Below are positions 7,807 to 16,425 of a stretch of DNA of 64,000 bases, one piece after another. The notes under the pieces were generated by a model. The model was given only the letters and a program-made list of their open reading frames with translations. It was not told the DNA's origin and made no database searches. The DNA is from Alteromonas sp. BL110 (lineage in GTDB: Bacteria > Pseudomonadota > Gammaproteobacteria > Enterobacterales > Alteromonadaceae), in the NCBI RefSeq assembly GCF_003443615.1, contig NZ_CP031967.1, positions 1,054,001 to 1,118,000 on the forward strand. The letters are read 5' to 3'. A program made the position numbers and the translations under genes. Position 1 is the stretch's first letter. Every line of letters starts with the position of its first letter.

Positions 7807-10260
7807 TTAAAACAACGCTCGCACACCCATAGTAAAGTTTCTACCAGGAAGCGGGGCTTGGTCTTTTAAGAACGATGTATGAACACGAGCTTCTTCATCA
7901 GTCAGGTTTTCACCACGAGCAAATAGCACCCAGTCGATACCTTGCGAACCAAATTCGTATTGAACGCTAGCATTAACCAGTGTGTAGCCATCGGTTGAGG
8001 TTTCGAACGAGGCAACTTCATCTTGATCGTCGTACCATGTGAACCCTACGTCAGCACTTAAACCATTGTTCACATAGCTTAATTCACTACCAAAGCGCAT
8101 AGGTGGCGTGCGCGGAAGGTTGTCATCTTCTACTTCAGCGCGAATATAGTCACCAAATACAGTTAAGCGTAGCGTGTCTGTTAAGTCTACGTAAGTTTCT
8201 GCTTCAAAGCCCCATATGTCAGCGTCAGCCTGCTGGAAGTAATAAACCGGCGTGCCCTCTTCATCGCTGTGCTCTTCTTCAAGCTCGTCGTGCTCTTCTT
8301 CATGTTCGTGTTCGCTTAGGGCAAGCAAACCCGTACTCGACTGGAAAATATAGTCATCAGCCTGATTGTAGAAGAAAGATGCGCTGTAACCCCAGCTTCC
8401 GGTAAATTTACGGAAAGTAATATCTAAGTTTGTACTAACTTCTTCGTTTACGCTTCTTAAGTTTTCTTCAATATGGCCTTCTTCGTCCATATCGAATACC
8501 AAACCAACCTCGTAGCTTTGAGTTGCTAAGTGCTGACCTGCAGAGAAAAGCTCTTGCTGGCTAGGCGCGCGTTCGCTGCGTGATAAAGTCACTGCAATTG
8601 AGTGGCCTTCCTGATATTCCCAGTTGGCACCCGCTGAAAGCGACAGGCTGGTGAAGTCATAATCTGGGAAGTTGAAAGCAACAGCGTGCTCTTCATGTTC
8701 TTCATCCTCATGCTCCTCATCATGCTCTTCGCCTTCGTGCTCCTCATCTTCGTGTAAAACGTCTAGCTCTACTTCGCTTGCTTCAGCGTCCAAGGTTGTG
8801 CGTTCAAGTCTGCCGCCCAACTCAAAGGTAACGTCACCTACTTTTTTCTGCTCAACAACATAAAGTGCATAGCTTGACGTGGTATTGGCTGGTGTGAAAG
8901 CTTCTTCGCCAACAGCATTGTAATCGCTATGGTTAAACTGTAGCCCGAATACGCCGTGCCACCCGTTCACTTCTTCATGGTAAGCAGACACGCGGATGTC
9001 GCTTGATTCGTTTGTGAATACAGTACCCGGCTCTCCGTCTTCAATTTCCGCGTGCTCATAATCGGTATAGGCGGCCGCAAATTTAAGGTTAGTTAATCCT
9101 TCGAAAGGAGAATGCCACTCACCGGCAGCTTGGTAGCGAGTCATATCTACATCAAGTAGCACGCCTTCTTCTTCTTCATGATCGTGATCGTCTTCGTCAT
9201 GCTCACCATCAAGCTCATCTTCGTCATGTTCTTCTTCGTGCTCATGGCTGTGACCCGGTACGCCATATTCATTGTCTAACTGCTCAACCGCGAAACCGAA
9301 GTAACCTTCTTCTGCTACATAAGATAGGCCTGCAACCACGTTGCGCGTCTCCATGGCACTACTTTCTAGTTCACCGTAAGGCTCATCTTCATCTGGCTCA
9401 ACAGATGCGTACCCAGGAATATCTGCATTATCGGTATCGCGATAGAAGCCATCTACATGCCATACAATATTGCCGCTACCGCCGGTCACATCTGCGCGGG
9501 TGTACGAACCATTATTTACTGTGCTGTAGCTGGTTTCTGCTTCGCCTTCGACGCCGTCTATCTGGTACTGTGGAATACGCTTGTCAACCACGTTTACAAC
9601 GCCACCGATAGCGCCACTGCCGTATTGAAGGGTCGCAGGACCGCGAAGCACTTCCACTTGGGTTGCGCTTGAAAGCGTAGTCGCTACGTTATGGTCTGGT
9701 CCAACACGAGATACGTCAGAGACATCTAAGCCATTTTGAACTATTTTTACGCGAGGGCCATCGTTACCGCGGATAACTGGGCTACTTGATACTGGACCGA
9801 AATAGGTGCTGTGCACACCCGGTGCGTTTTTAAGGGTCTCGCCTAGGGTTGGCGCTTCAATTTTGCGCAGTTTTTCAGCGCCGATAACAGTTACAGGCGT
9901 AACCGATTCAAGTACAGATGATTGAAGCGCATTAGCGGTTACAACAATATTTTCGACAGATGCTGGCTGTAAAATAAAGTCGACGTTTTGATCTGCGTTT
10001 ACGTCACCTAAGTCGTTATCCCCATGGATATAATTTGAAGAATAAACATGTAAATGTATATGTGGCTGCTTAACATCGTCAAAACGGTACACACCGTTCA
10101 CATCGGTGTAAGCTACGCGGCGGCTGCCTTCAATTTTAACTTCTGCACCAGCTACAGGTTGGCCAGCAGTATCGGTTACTTTTCCAGTTACTGTGGTGGC
10201 ATACACAGGCGCACTTAACAGCCCTGCTATGGACAAACTTAGCAGTGAACGCATTTTCAT
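7807..10260 (-). CDS. TonB-dependent outer membrane receptor with His/Asp/Glu-rich segments (probable zinc receptor)
   Basis: An 817-residue receptor: signal peptide (residues 1-21), a carboxypeptidase-regulatory-like beta domain (TVTGKVTDTAGQPVAGAEV, about 22-105), a plug domain (about 115-225, with PVIRGNDGPRVKIVQNG) and a 22-strand barrel ending in the usual terminal Phe (GVRALF). Three low-complexity acidic His-rich segments lie near residues 337-364, 500-525 and 646-666, in positions expected for extracellular loops. Such His/Asp/Glu-rich loops are typical of ZnuD-type zinc receptors, which take up zinc using TonB energy. Two Zur-like palindromes just upstream support zinc as ligand. Nickel or copper uptake is an alternative. 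No ABC zinc transporter genes are adjacent. AGAGGA precedes the ATG. Confidence 0.88.
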   Translation of the reverse strand: MKMRSLLSLSIAGLLSAPVYATTVTGKVTDTAGQPVAGAEVKIEGSRRVAYTDVNGVYRFDDVKQPHIHLHVYSSNYIHGDNDLGDVNADQNVDFILQPASVENIVVTANALQSSVLESVTPVTVIGAEKLRKIEAPTLGETLKNAPGVHSTYFGPVSSSPVIRGNDGPRVKIVQNGLDVSDVSRVGPDHNVATTLSSATQVEVLRGPATLQYGSGAIGGVVNVVDKRIPQYQIDGVEGEAETSYSTVNNGSYTRADVTGGSGNIVWHVDGFYRDTDNADIPGYASVEPDEDEPYGELESSAMETRNVVAGLSYVAEEGYFGFAVEQLDNEYGVPGHSHEHEEEHDEDELDGEHDEDDHDHEEEEGVLLDVDMTRYQAAGEWHSPFEGLTNLKFAAAYTDYEHAEIEDGEPGTVFTNESSDIRVSAYHEEVNGWHGVFGLQFNHSDYNAVGEEAFTPANTTSSYALYVVEQKKVGDVTFELGGRLERTTLDAEASEVELDVLHEDEEHEGEEHDEEHEDEEHEEHAVAFNFPDYDFTSLSLSAGANWEYQEGHSIAVTLSRSERAPSQQELFSAGQHLATQSYEVGLVFDMDEEGHIEENLRSVNEEVSTNLDITFRKFTGSWGYSASFFYNQADDYIFQSSTGLLALSEHEHEEEHDELEEEHSDEEGTPVYYFQQADADIWGFEAETYVDLTDTLRLTVFGDYIRAEVEDDNLPRTPPMRFGSELSYVNNGLSADVGFTWYDDQDEVASFETSTDGYTLVNASVQYEFGSQGIDWVLFARGENLTDEEARVHTSFLKDQAPLPGRNFTMGVRALF

Positions 10261-10276
10261 GGGTATTCCTCTGAGG

Positions 10277-10309
10277 ATGTTATAACATTATTTAGTGATG
10301 TTATAACAT
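10277..10309 (-). promoter_or_regulatory. tandem Zur-like operator before the TonB-dependent receptor
   Basis: Two identical perfect 12-bp palindromes, ATGTTATAACAT, lie at 10277-10288 and 10298-10309, 21 bp centre to centre (two helical turns), ending 17 bp before the ATG. The half-site ATGTTATA is that of the gammaproteobacterial Zur box, whose usual form has the two halves as ATGTTATA-N-TATAACAT. The overlap of the halves here is unusual, so the Zur assignment is an inference supported by the His-rich receptor downstream. Confidence 0.65.
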
Positions 10310-10439
10310 TTTTCAGCATTGACCTGCTCATGTCAACAGCAGGACAACGTAACTTTTCACTTATCTAACGTTATTTAATGCTTTGTGACTATTTAAGGGC
10401 CAAGTTGCCAATTTTCGCCTCCTTATATGCAAAAAGCGT

Positions 10440-11408
10440 CTAGGCTCTGCTTACATTAAAATTAATGACTTCTTTAATGTGTGAAGCGCCTATTTTTAGC
10501 ATAAGTAATCTGTCGATACCTAAGGCTACGCCAGCACACGCGGGTAACCCCGCATTAAGAGCATCTAAAAAATTTTCATCAATGGGCTTTACGGGCAGTC
10601 CGGCTTCTTTGCGCTTCTTGTTATCAGTTTCAAAGCGCACTCGTTGCTCTTTAGCCGCACTTAGCTCGTGAAACCCATTGGCAAGTTCAGCGCCTTGGTA
10701 ATACACCTCAAAGCGTTCAGCAACCCGCTCATCAGCAGAACTTAACTTTGCAAGCGCAGCCTGAGAGGCCGGAAAGTTGTAGACAAAACAAGGCCGTTCA
10801 ATACCGATTTTAGGCTCGATAACATAACTGAATAAAAGTTGTAATTTGCTGTCATAGCTTAAGCTTTGCGGCGCATGAATATCTATATGGTGCTGCGCCA
10901 TTGCGCTTAGCAAAATTTCATCATCAGCGCTTAGTGGGTCAATATTTAGATAGCGCTGAAAGGCTTCTTGGTATGTCATTTTATCAGCAGAAGCCGTGTG
11001 TATTGTTTCTTTTAGCAATGCGTCTACTTCATCCATTAACGCGAAGTGATCAAAGCCTAAACGATACCACTCTAGCATGGTAAATTCTGGGTTGTGCCAG
11101 CGCCCTTCCCCTTCGTGGCGAAACGCCTTGCACACTTGATAAATACTGCCGCTATCAGCACATAGTAAGCGCTTCATAGCATATTCTGGCGAGGTCTGAA
11201 GATACAGCTTACTTGGCTTACCAGATGTGGCGAAATTAAACTGCGTATCAAAAGCATCTAGATGTTCATCGGTTACTGTGCCGTTTGAAAGTAAAGGTGT
11301 ATCTACCTCTAACACGTTTCTTGCGTAAAAAAACTCACGAATGGTTCTGAGTAATTCTGCACGCGCTACACGCGCATCATGTGTGGTAGTCGGCTGCCAA
11401 GATTGCAT
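10440..11408 (-). CDS. epmA: EF-P lysine lysyltransferase EpmA
   Basis: A class II lysyl-tRNA-synthetase catalytic core without the tRNA anticodon-binding domain: motif 2 is seen in FRHEGEGRWHNPEFTMLEWY and motif 3 in GVALGIDRLLML. Paralogue EpmA (GenX/PoxA/YjeA) activates (R)-beta-lysine and joins it to the conserved lysine of elongation factor P. The chosen ATG at 11408 gives 322 residues beginning MQSWQPTTTHDARVARAELL, which aligns with the E. coli start (325 residues); a longer frame from 11453 would add 15 unlike residues. The substrate protein EF-P is encoded 102 bp upstream on the same strand, and the beta-lysine-forming EpmB is divergent from efp. Confidence 0.94.
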   Translation of the reverse strand: MQSWQPTTTHDARVARAELLRTIREFFYARNVLEVDTPLLSNGTVTDEHLDAFDTQFNFATSGKPSKLYLQTSPEYAMKRLLCADSGSIYQVCKAFRHEGEGRWHNPEFTMLEWYRLGFDHFALMDEVDALLKETIHTASADKMTYQEAFQRYLNIDPLSADDEILLSAMAQHHIDIHAPQSLSYDSKLQLLFSYVIEPKIGIERPCFVYNFPASQAALAKLSSADERVAERFEVYYQGAELANGFHELSAAKEQRVRFETDNKKRKEAGLPVKPIDENFLDALNAGLPACAGVALGIDRLLMLKIGASHIKEVINFNVSRA

Positions 11409-11510
11409 TTGTTCAAACCTAAGAAGAATAGCTAAAACAAAAAACCGGTACACGAAGGCACCGGCTTTACACGTAAACAGAATGCGCTATATGCGCCTCA
11501 GTTTTAGATA

Positions 11511-12080
11511 TTATTTTTGTGCACGAGACACATATTCGCCAGAGCGCGTATCTACGCGGATAACTTCGCCTGTTTGAACGAATAGAGGAACGCGAACAAC
11601 TGCGCCTGTACTAAGTGTTGCTGGCTTACCGCCTGTACCCGCTGTATCACCTTTAAGGCCAGGGTCCGTTTCAGTGATTTCAAGCTCAACAAAGTTTGGT
11701 GGCGTTACTGTGATAGGTGAACCGTTCCACAGTGTAATAGTACAAACGTCGTTTTCTACCAACCACTTTTTATTCTCGCCTACCGCTTTTTCGTCTGCAG
11801 CGATTTGTTCGAATGTATCATTATTCATAAAGTGGTAGAATTCGCCGTCGGTGTACAGGTAGGCAAGCTCCGTATCCATTACGTCAGCGCCTTCTACTGA
11901 TTCACCTGAGCGGAAAGTTTTTTCTAAAACTTTACCTGAAATAAGCTTGCGGATTTTTACGCGGTTAAACGCTTGGCCCTTACCCGGCTTTACGTATTCG
12001 TTTTCTAGAATGTTGCAAGGTTCGCCGTCCAGCATGATTTTCAGGCCGCCTTTGAACTCGTTAGTGCTGTAATTAGCCAT
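11511..12080 (-). CDS. efp: translation elongation factor P
   Basis: The 189-residue product is near collinear with E. coli EF-P (188 residues). The modified lysine lies in the loop [11 protein letters not shown] as Lys34, and the C-terminal OB domain carries [20 protein letters not shown] and SGEYVSR. EF-P enters the ribosomal E site and rescues stalling at consecutive prolines; the beta-lysyl group on Lys34 reaches the peptidyl transferase centre. The start is the ATG at 12080, preceded by AGAGG; the open frame upstream adds 45 residues that have no counterpart in the family. Only 36 bp separate it from divergent epmB, so the two promoters must overlap or lie within the genes. Confidence 0.97.
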   Translation of the reverse strand: MANYSTNEFKGGLKIMLDGEPCNILENEYVKPGKGQAFNRVKIRKLISGKVLEKTFRSGESVEGADVMDTELAYLYTDGEFYHFMNNDTFEQIAADEKAVGENKKWLVENDVCTITLWNGSPITVTPPNFVELEITETDPGLKGDTAGTGGKPATLSTGAVVRVPLFVQTGEVIRVDTRSGEYVSRAQK

Positions 12081-12116
12081 AATTCCTCTGTCTAAACATA
12101 AGGTACAAAAAGTTTC

Positions 12117-13142
12117 GTGGAACAAATAATACCTAAAAAACCGATTTCTGTAGAGCATAACTGGCAAAAAGAATTGGCAAGTAGCTATACCGATCCTGCA
12201 AAACTGTTGCAGCACTTAGATTTAGACGAAGAAAAATACGCACAACATATTAAAGCGCGCCGCCTTTTTCCAATGCGTGTTCCACGGCATTTCGCAGACC
12301 TAATGGAAAAGGGAAACCCTAACGACCCCCTGTTTTTACAGGTCATGCCGCTTAGCGACGAATTTCTAACGTCGCCTGGTTATAGCGAAGATCCGTTAGA
12401 CGAGCATGACACAGCAGGCAAGGGTATTTTGCACAAATACGATTCTCGGGTGTTATTGATGGTTCGCACTGGCTGTGCGATAAACTGCCGTTACTGTTTC
12501 CGCCGCCACTTTCCCTACGCCGACAATTCGGTAAGCAAACATCAATGGCTTGATGTACTCGAATACCTTCGCAGCAATAGCAAGATTAATGAGGTGATTT
12601 TTTCAGGTGGCGACCCACTGATGGCGAAAGATGACCATTTATCATGGTTAGCTAATGAAATTGCCGCTATTCCCCACATAAAACGCCTGCGCATACATAG
12701 CCGCTTGCCTGTGGTACTGCCAGAAAGAATCAGTCATGACTTTATTGAATGGTTCACTGCATTGCCTCTTCAAAAAGTGCTGGTGCTGCACGCGAACCAC
12801 GCGAATGAAATCTCTGAGCCATTAAAAATGCGGCTGCGCACATTGCGAGGTAAAGGCGTGACCTTGCTCAATCAGTCGGTATTACTAAAAGGAGTCAATG
12901 ACTCTGGCGGTGCAATTAGTGATTTAAGCGAGTCACTTTTTGAAGCGGGTGTCCTGCCTTACTACTTGCACGTTTTGGATAAAGTACAAGGCGCGAGTCA
13001 TTTTTATGTGAGTGATAATGAAGGTCGCCTGATTATGGAAGAAGCGATAAAGCGTCTGCCGGGCTTTTTAGTGCCAAAACTGGTAAGAGAAATTGGCGGT
13101 CAACCCGGCAAAACGCCTATCGACTTACATTTGCATCCGTAA
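12117..13142 (+). CDS. epmB: EF-P-(beta)-lysine synthesis enzyme, lysine 2,3-aminomutase-like EpmB
   Basis: A radical SAM enzyme with the cluster motif [13 protein letters not shown] (C-x3-C-x2-C) near residues 120-127, then [11 protein letters not shown] for SAM binding. Its 341 residues match E. coli EpmB (YjeK), which converts (S)-alpha-lysine to (R)-beta-lysine for EpmA, and needs pyridoxal phosphate; the PLP lysine is expected in the C-terminal part ([17 protein letters not shown]). It starts at a GTG with AAGG about 12 bases upstream. With efp and epmA next door the pathway for beta-lysylation is complete here except for the hydroxylase EpmC, which is not in the window. Confidence 0.94.
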   Translation: MEQIIPKKPISVEHNWQKELASSYTDPAKLLQHLDLDEEKYAQHIKARRLFPMRVPRHFADLMEKGNPNDPLFLQVMPLSDEFLTSPGYSEDPLDEHDTAGKGILHKYDSRVLLMVRTGCAINCRYCFRRHFPYADNSVSKHQWLDVLEYLRSNSKINEVIFSGGDPLMAKDDHLSWLANEIAAIPHIKRLRIHSRLPVVLPERISHDFIEWFTALPLQKVLVLHANHANEISEPLKMRLRTLRGKGVTLLNQSVLLKGVNDSGGAISDLSESLFEAGVLPYYLHVLDKVQGASHFYVSDNEGRLIMEEAIKRLPGFLVPKLVREIGGQPGKTPIDLHLHP

Positions 13143-13143
13143 C

Positions 13144-13335
13144 TTACGCGTAGGTATTGATGTTGGCGCCTAACGCGGGGTTTGAGGATGACGATTTTGG
13201 TACGTCAGCGGCTGATTCCAGCAGCTGAAGCGACGCTTTTCCCTCTTGCTCTTGTTGGCTTTTTGCCAACTTAAGAGAGGCCAACTCAAGTGACGCACCG
13301 GACGCTCCAGAGGCACTAGCACCTTGTAGATCCAT
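13144..13335 (-). CDS. small YjfB-like protein (putative motility protein family)
   Basis: A 63-residue product rich in Ala, Ser and Leu (begins MDLQGASASGASGASLELAS) that ends NPALGANINTYA. The pattern of a short helix pair followed by a terminal NP-x-LG-x-NI-D/N motif resembles the small YjfB proteins annotated as putative motility protein; function is not known. I use the ATG at 13335 because AAAGGA lies about eight bases upstream and this start gives the family length; a GTG at 13389 would extend the frame through a terminator-like hairpin. The stop is one base from the stop of convergent epmB. No flagellar genes are near. Confidence 0.6.
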   Translation of the reverse strand: MDLQGASASGASGASLELASLKLAKSQQEQEGKASLQLLESAADVPKSSSSNPALGANINTYA

Positions 13336-13365
13336 ACCATTTTCCTTTGTTGCTTGTAGCAAAGT

Positions 13366-13388
13366 AAAAAAATGGGCAGAATTGCCCA
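13366..13388 (-). terminator. intrinsic-terminator-like hairpin in the leader of the YjfB-like gene
   Basis: On the leftward strand TGGGCA-ATTC-TGCCCA is followed at once by seven T. This is a typical intrinsic terminator, but it lies about 20 bp before the ribosome binding site of the gene at 13144-13335 and has no gene upstream on that strand for over 600 bp. It may be an attenuator or the end of a small RNA. Confidence 0.65.
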
Positions 13389-13511
13389 CCCTTACGATGT
13401 GTTGATTATTACGTAACCAGCAAATTTTTGAGTGAATCGCAGGTTATGTAATTTACACTATCGACAAGTTATCGGCTTTGAAAGGCGAAACTTTAACCAT
13501 TATTTACCGTG

Positions 13512-13524
13512 ATACCAATTTGCA
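13512..13524 (+). repeat. half copy of the ATACCAATTTGCA repeat
   Basis: ATACCAATTTGCA shows the same 13-base end as one arm of the palindromic element at 41691-41748 (ATACCAGTTTGCA read from the other strand). Only one arm is present here, in the region between the YjfB-like gene and the next rightward gene. Confidence 0.4.
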
Positions 13525-13608
13525 CAAATAAGTGCGACACAAACTATTAAAACTAAGGTGTACAGGTAACACGTACACCGAATTACTTTAGAAACAAAAG
13601 GCGTGAAC

Positions 13609-13941
13609 ATGCAACAGAGCCAAGAGATGCAAGCTGTCCATCAACAACTTCAAGAAACACTTCAAACGCTACACCGAAAAGCCGTTGATGCCGACCAAGT
13701 TTTAGATAACTTACAGCGCAATCAAAAAGGTAAGTTTGCGGCCGTGTTTGCTGACGACAGTGGTTTTACTACATCCGCCAAGCGTTTTGGGCCTTATGTG
13801 CAAGAAATTGCAAACGACTGGCAATCGCTAAAGGAACTGGATGATAATGCGGCCAAACAAGCCCTAGCGCCATTGGTTAAAAAAATAGAGTTGGCTCTAG
13901 TAACCATTGCACAGTTTCAGCAGTCTCTTGCTAAAAAGTAG
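13609..13941 (+). CDS. small helical protein of unknown function
   Basis: A soluble 110-residue product, almost all predicted helix: the first 45 residues are Gln-rich with heptad-like spacing (QAVHQQLQETLQTLHRKAV), then a short FAAVFADDSGFTTSAKRF stretch and two more helices. I do not recognise a family. The ATG at 13609 is preceded by AAAGG at a good distance; the in-frame GTG two codons earlier lies too near that site. A strong terminator follows 24 bp after the stop, so it is a one-gene unit. It has ordinary codon use and looks like a genuine conserved small gene. Confidence 0.75.
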   Translation: MQQSQEMQAVHQQLQETLQTLHRKAVDADQVLDNLQRNQKGKFAAVFADDSGFTTSAKRFGPYVQEIANDWQSLKELDDNAAKQALAPLVKKIELALVTIAQFQQSLAKK

Positions 13942-13965
13942 CGTAGAACGGCAAGTGAGTAAAAC

Positions 13966-13993
13966 AAAGCCCGCTTTAACAGCGGGCTTTTTT
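13966..13993 (+). terminator. intrinsic terminator (works for both strands)
   Basis: AAAGCCCGCT-ttaac-AGCGGGCTTT followed by further T. It ends the rightward gene at 13609-13941. The opposite strand also has a T-rich tail (GGGCTTTGTTTT), so it can end leftward transcription from the gene at 14040-15335 too. Confidence 0.88.
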
Positions 13994-14039
13994 ATAGATT
14001 AGCGTCTCACTTTCGGCGCACTCTTACACGCCTAAGCGC

Positions 14040-15335
14040 TTATTGTTGGTAAAGCGGCAGCAAGCTGATTCTACGCTTAATTTCCTTTACTTCTTTTAAG
14101 TAGGCTTCACTGTCCACTCGCTGATATTGTTCAGTGAACGTTTGCTTACTCAAGCCTTCAGGCAGACCTTCGATGGGGGGAATGATTTCAAGTTCATTTT
14201 GAATACGTGCCATCGCGTTTTGAACATCCAGCGCTGTACTTGGATTAGTGGCGACTTTTGCGAACTCTGTGCCCGACATATCAGCCGCCAAATCAACAAA
14301 GCTATAGCCAGAGCCGCCATTGCCCCGGTCCATTAGCTCTTTGAACTCGCCAATTGCTAAGGACATACCTTGTTCGGCCATTAGCTCTAATGCCGCAGAG
14401 ATAATAAAGTGACGAGCCAAATCGTTACGTTTATGTAGCACAGCACCTCTGCGGGGTTTTAATGCCTTTTCGGAGTCCGGCTGAATGTCGCCCACCAAGG
14501 TACCAACTCGATGATGTCCCACGTAAACTGCTAAGGCTAAGATTACTGCGTTATTGTGCAATACTGCATCATCAGGTGTTTTGCTTTGCTCTCTTGCCCT
14601 TGCCATCCCTTCGCGTAAGTATTCTATGAGAGATACCGGTTTGTTCGACAGGGCTATTTCTCTTCCAGACAAATAACGAAGATAGTACGCAGATAACTGC
14701 TGAAGCTCGGTCTGTTCGCTGACCGACATGTTCGACGCCACCACGTTTAACTCGCTTAGCAGCTCATCTAAACGCCCAACATCAAGAGTAAGCTCGCCGC
14801 GCCCCATGGTCACGCGTTCAACCCGCGATAACGCAATGGTTGCTATTTCTGATTGGGTATAAGAGTTTACTGTGCGTTCTAAAAAGTCGAGTAAAAAGCG
14901 GCCTGGAATGGTTAGGTCACCTACTTGAACTTGTTCTATACGCAAGCTATCACCAGGTAATACTAATGCCGAGGCATTAATGTAATAGCCCATATTATCA
15001 ATGGCGTAAGTAACATTAACAGTGCCTCCCAATGGGGTGATGTTTACTACGCCTTTAAACTCAGGTAAGGCCCGCTGTAACACGCCCACCAAGCTTTCGA
15101 CTTGGGTTTCGGTGAGCGTTACCTGGTGACCTTCTTCTCGGCGTGAGAATGCCCGTTTTAACTGGCCGAGTAGCTCGTTAACACTGTCAGCACCATCGAG
15201 CTGCGTCGGCGCTGTCGATGCCACTAGGGGCGCTTTTTGTACCGCCATAACGGTAACCGTCGTCACGCCTACAACGAGAAGAACAACGATAATGGCGATA
15301 GTTATCAAAAGCCACTTAAGGCTACGCAAAATCAT
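14040..15335 (-). CDS. membrane-anchored periplasmic protein of unknown function
   Basis: One hydrophobic helix at residues 9-30 (WLLITIAIIVVLLVVGVTTV) is followed by about 400 soluble residues, so the protein is probably anchored in the inner membrane with its bulk in the periplasm. The body shows a beta-rich part (residues 85-150, GGTVNVTYAIDNMGYYINAS) and then a helical part with repeated Arg/Glu/Leu patterns and RHFIISAALELMAEQGMSLA. No catalytic motif stands out and I do not recognise the family. It is flanked by terminators or convergent genes and appears to be transcribed alone. Confidence 0.75.
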   Translation of the reverse strand: MILRSLKWLLITIAIIVVLLVVGVTTVTVMAVQKAPLVASTAPTQLDGADSVNELLGQLKRAFSRREEGHQVTLTETQVESLVGVLQRALPEFKGVVNITPLGGTVNVTYAIDNMGYYINASALVLPGDSLRIEQVQVGDLTIPGRFLLDFLERTVNSYTQSEIATIALSRVERVTMGRGELTLDVGRLDELLSELNVVASNMSVSEQTELQQLSAYYLRYLSGREIALSNKPVSLIEYLREGMARAREQSKTPDDAVLHNNAVILALAVYVGHHRVGTLVGDIQPDSEKALKPRRGAVLHKRNDLARHFIISAALELMAEQGMSLAIGEFKELMDRGNGGSGYSFVDLAADMSGTEFAKVATNPSTALDVQNAMARIQNELEIIPPIEGLPEGLSKQTFTEQYQRVDSEAYLKEVKEIKRRISLLPLYQQ

Positions 15336-15506
15336 AAGAAATCAGCTTTACCTGTAAATACAACTAATCAAAAAAACTTAGCGCCCAAATGCTTTGTTAC
15401 GAAACGAAACACAATAGGCGCTAAGGTGCTGGTTATACTACGTTATCTATTTTCGCGCCACCAGTGACAAGTGGAATGACAAGTAGTTCGTATGTAACTT
15501 TATTAG

Positions 15507-16211
15507 TTAACGCGACTTGAGCTCACTATCGCTCCATTCTTTCAAACTACCGTAACGCACGGTAGCACGGGACAAATCGTGATGCTGCGATAAGTCTGTC
15601 GGTATTACGATACAAGCTAGCCGTGCATCAAGTGCCGCTGACATGCCGGTATGCGTGTCTTCAATGGCTACACAGTCGCTGGACGATTTACCTAGCTTAT
15701 CCATTGCGAGGACATAACAATCGGGGGCGGGCTTACTGTTTTCTACGTCTTCTACGGCGACCACACAGGAAATATAATCACTCAACTCATATTGAGATAA
15801 CGTTTTTTCTACCGCCTTTTTACTTCCCCCGGTCACTATACCAATGGTAAAGCCATTTTCTGCACACTGTGTAATGGTTTCCTTAACAAATGGCATCAAA
15901 GGAAAAGCTTGCTTATCGAGGTAGTCACTCACGCTTTTGTGTTTCTGTTCAGCCAGTAACTGCGGTTCTATATCAATATTAAAATGCTCAACTAAGTCCA
16001 CCGCATTTTGTTTTACCGGTATTCCCGCCATTACTTCGCAATAAAAATCCTTGCTTAGCTCAACATCATATTTCAATAAAATGTCTTTCCAAAGGTCAAA
16101 ATGTACGGTTTCTGAGTCAATCAGGGTACCATCGTGATCAAATAATAGCGTTGTGGTGTTATCGCTCACCGCTAACTGGCGTGTAGATGAAGAAGCTGAA
16201 TGCAATGCCAA
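15507..16211 (-). CDS. HAD-superfamily phosphatase, subfamily IA
   Basis: Motif I is FDHDGTLIDSE (nucleophile Asp and the acid/base Asp two residues on), motif II is in GIVTGGSKKAV, motif III Lys near SKPAPDCYV, and motif IV VAIEDTHTGMSAA. The order and the helical cap between residues 45 and 110 fit the phosphoglycolate phosphatase / beta-phosphoglucomutase group; the substrate is unknown. The start is read as TTG at 16211: a perfect GGAGG lies six bases upstream and no ATG occurs before residue 70. This gives 234 residues. The longer frame from 16298 adds residues unlike the family. Confidence 0.88.
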   Translation of the reverse strand: MALHSASSSTRQLAVSDNTTTLLFDHDGTLIDSETVHFDLWKDILLKYDVELSKDFYCEVMAGIPVKQNAVDLVEHFNIDIEPQLLAEQKHKSVSDYLDKQAFPLMPFVKETITQCAENGFTIGIVTGGSKKAVEKTLSQYELSDYISCVVAVEDVENSKPAPDCYVLAMDKLGKSSSDCVAIEDTHTGMSAALDARLACIVIPTDLSQHHDLSRATVRYGSLKEWSDSELKSR

Positions 16212-16217
16212 AATAAA

Positions 16218-16222
16218 CCTCC
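16218..16222 (-). promoter_or_regulatory. strong ribosome binding site deciding a TTG start
   Basis: GGAGG on the leftward strand, six bases before TTG at 16211. It fixes the start of the HAD phosphatase, which has no ATG near its N-terminus. Confidence 0.8.
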
Positions 16223-16425
16223 TTGCTATTAAAACTAAATTTCGGTGTTGAAAAATACACAGAATGCTATCGGCACCGAAAAACCGATTTCCTTCCACGT
16301 TAAGATCCCGTCTTTATCCGTTATTTCTTAGCGCCCGCCTTACTCCTGTAAGCATAGGCGGACTGCTACGTGGTATACTGGAAGCCTCTCACCAGTTTAA
16401 ATATTGTTTACGTGGAGCTAACTGC

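Noticed and set aside
8670..9260. Repetitive CTCTTC/ATGCTC-rich DNA, considered as a tandem repeat or CRISPR-like array
   Set aside because: It encodes the His/Asp/Glu-rich loops of the TonB-dependent receptor in frame; the units are irregular and without spacers.
16264..16425. In-frame upstream extension of the seven-helix membrane protein
   Set aside because: It is Arg/Pro-rich and overlaps the leader of the divergent HAD phosphatase; a GTG with GGAG at 16426 is a much better start.
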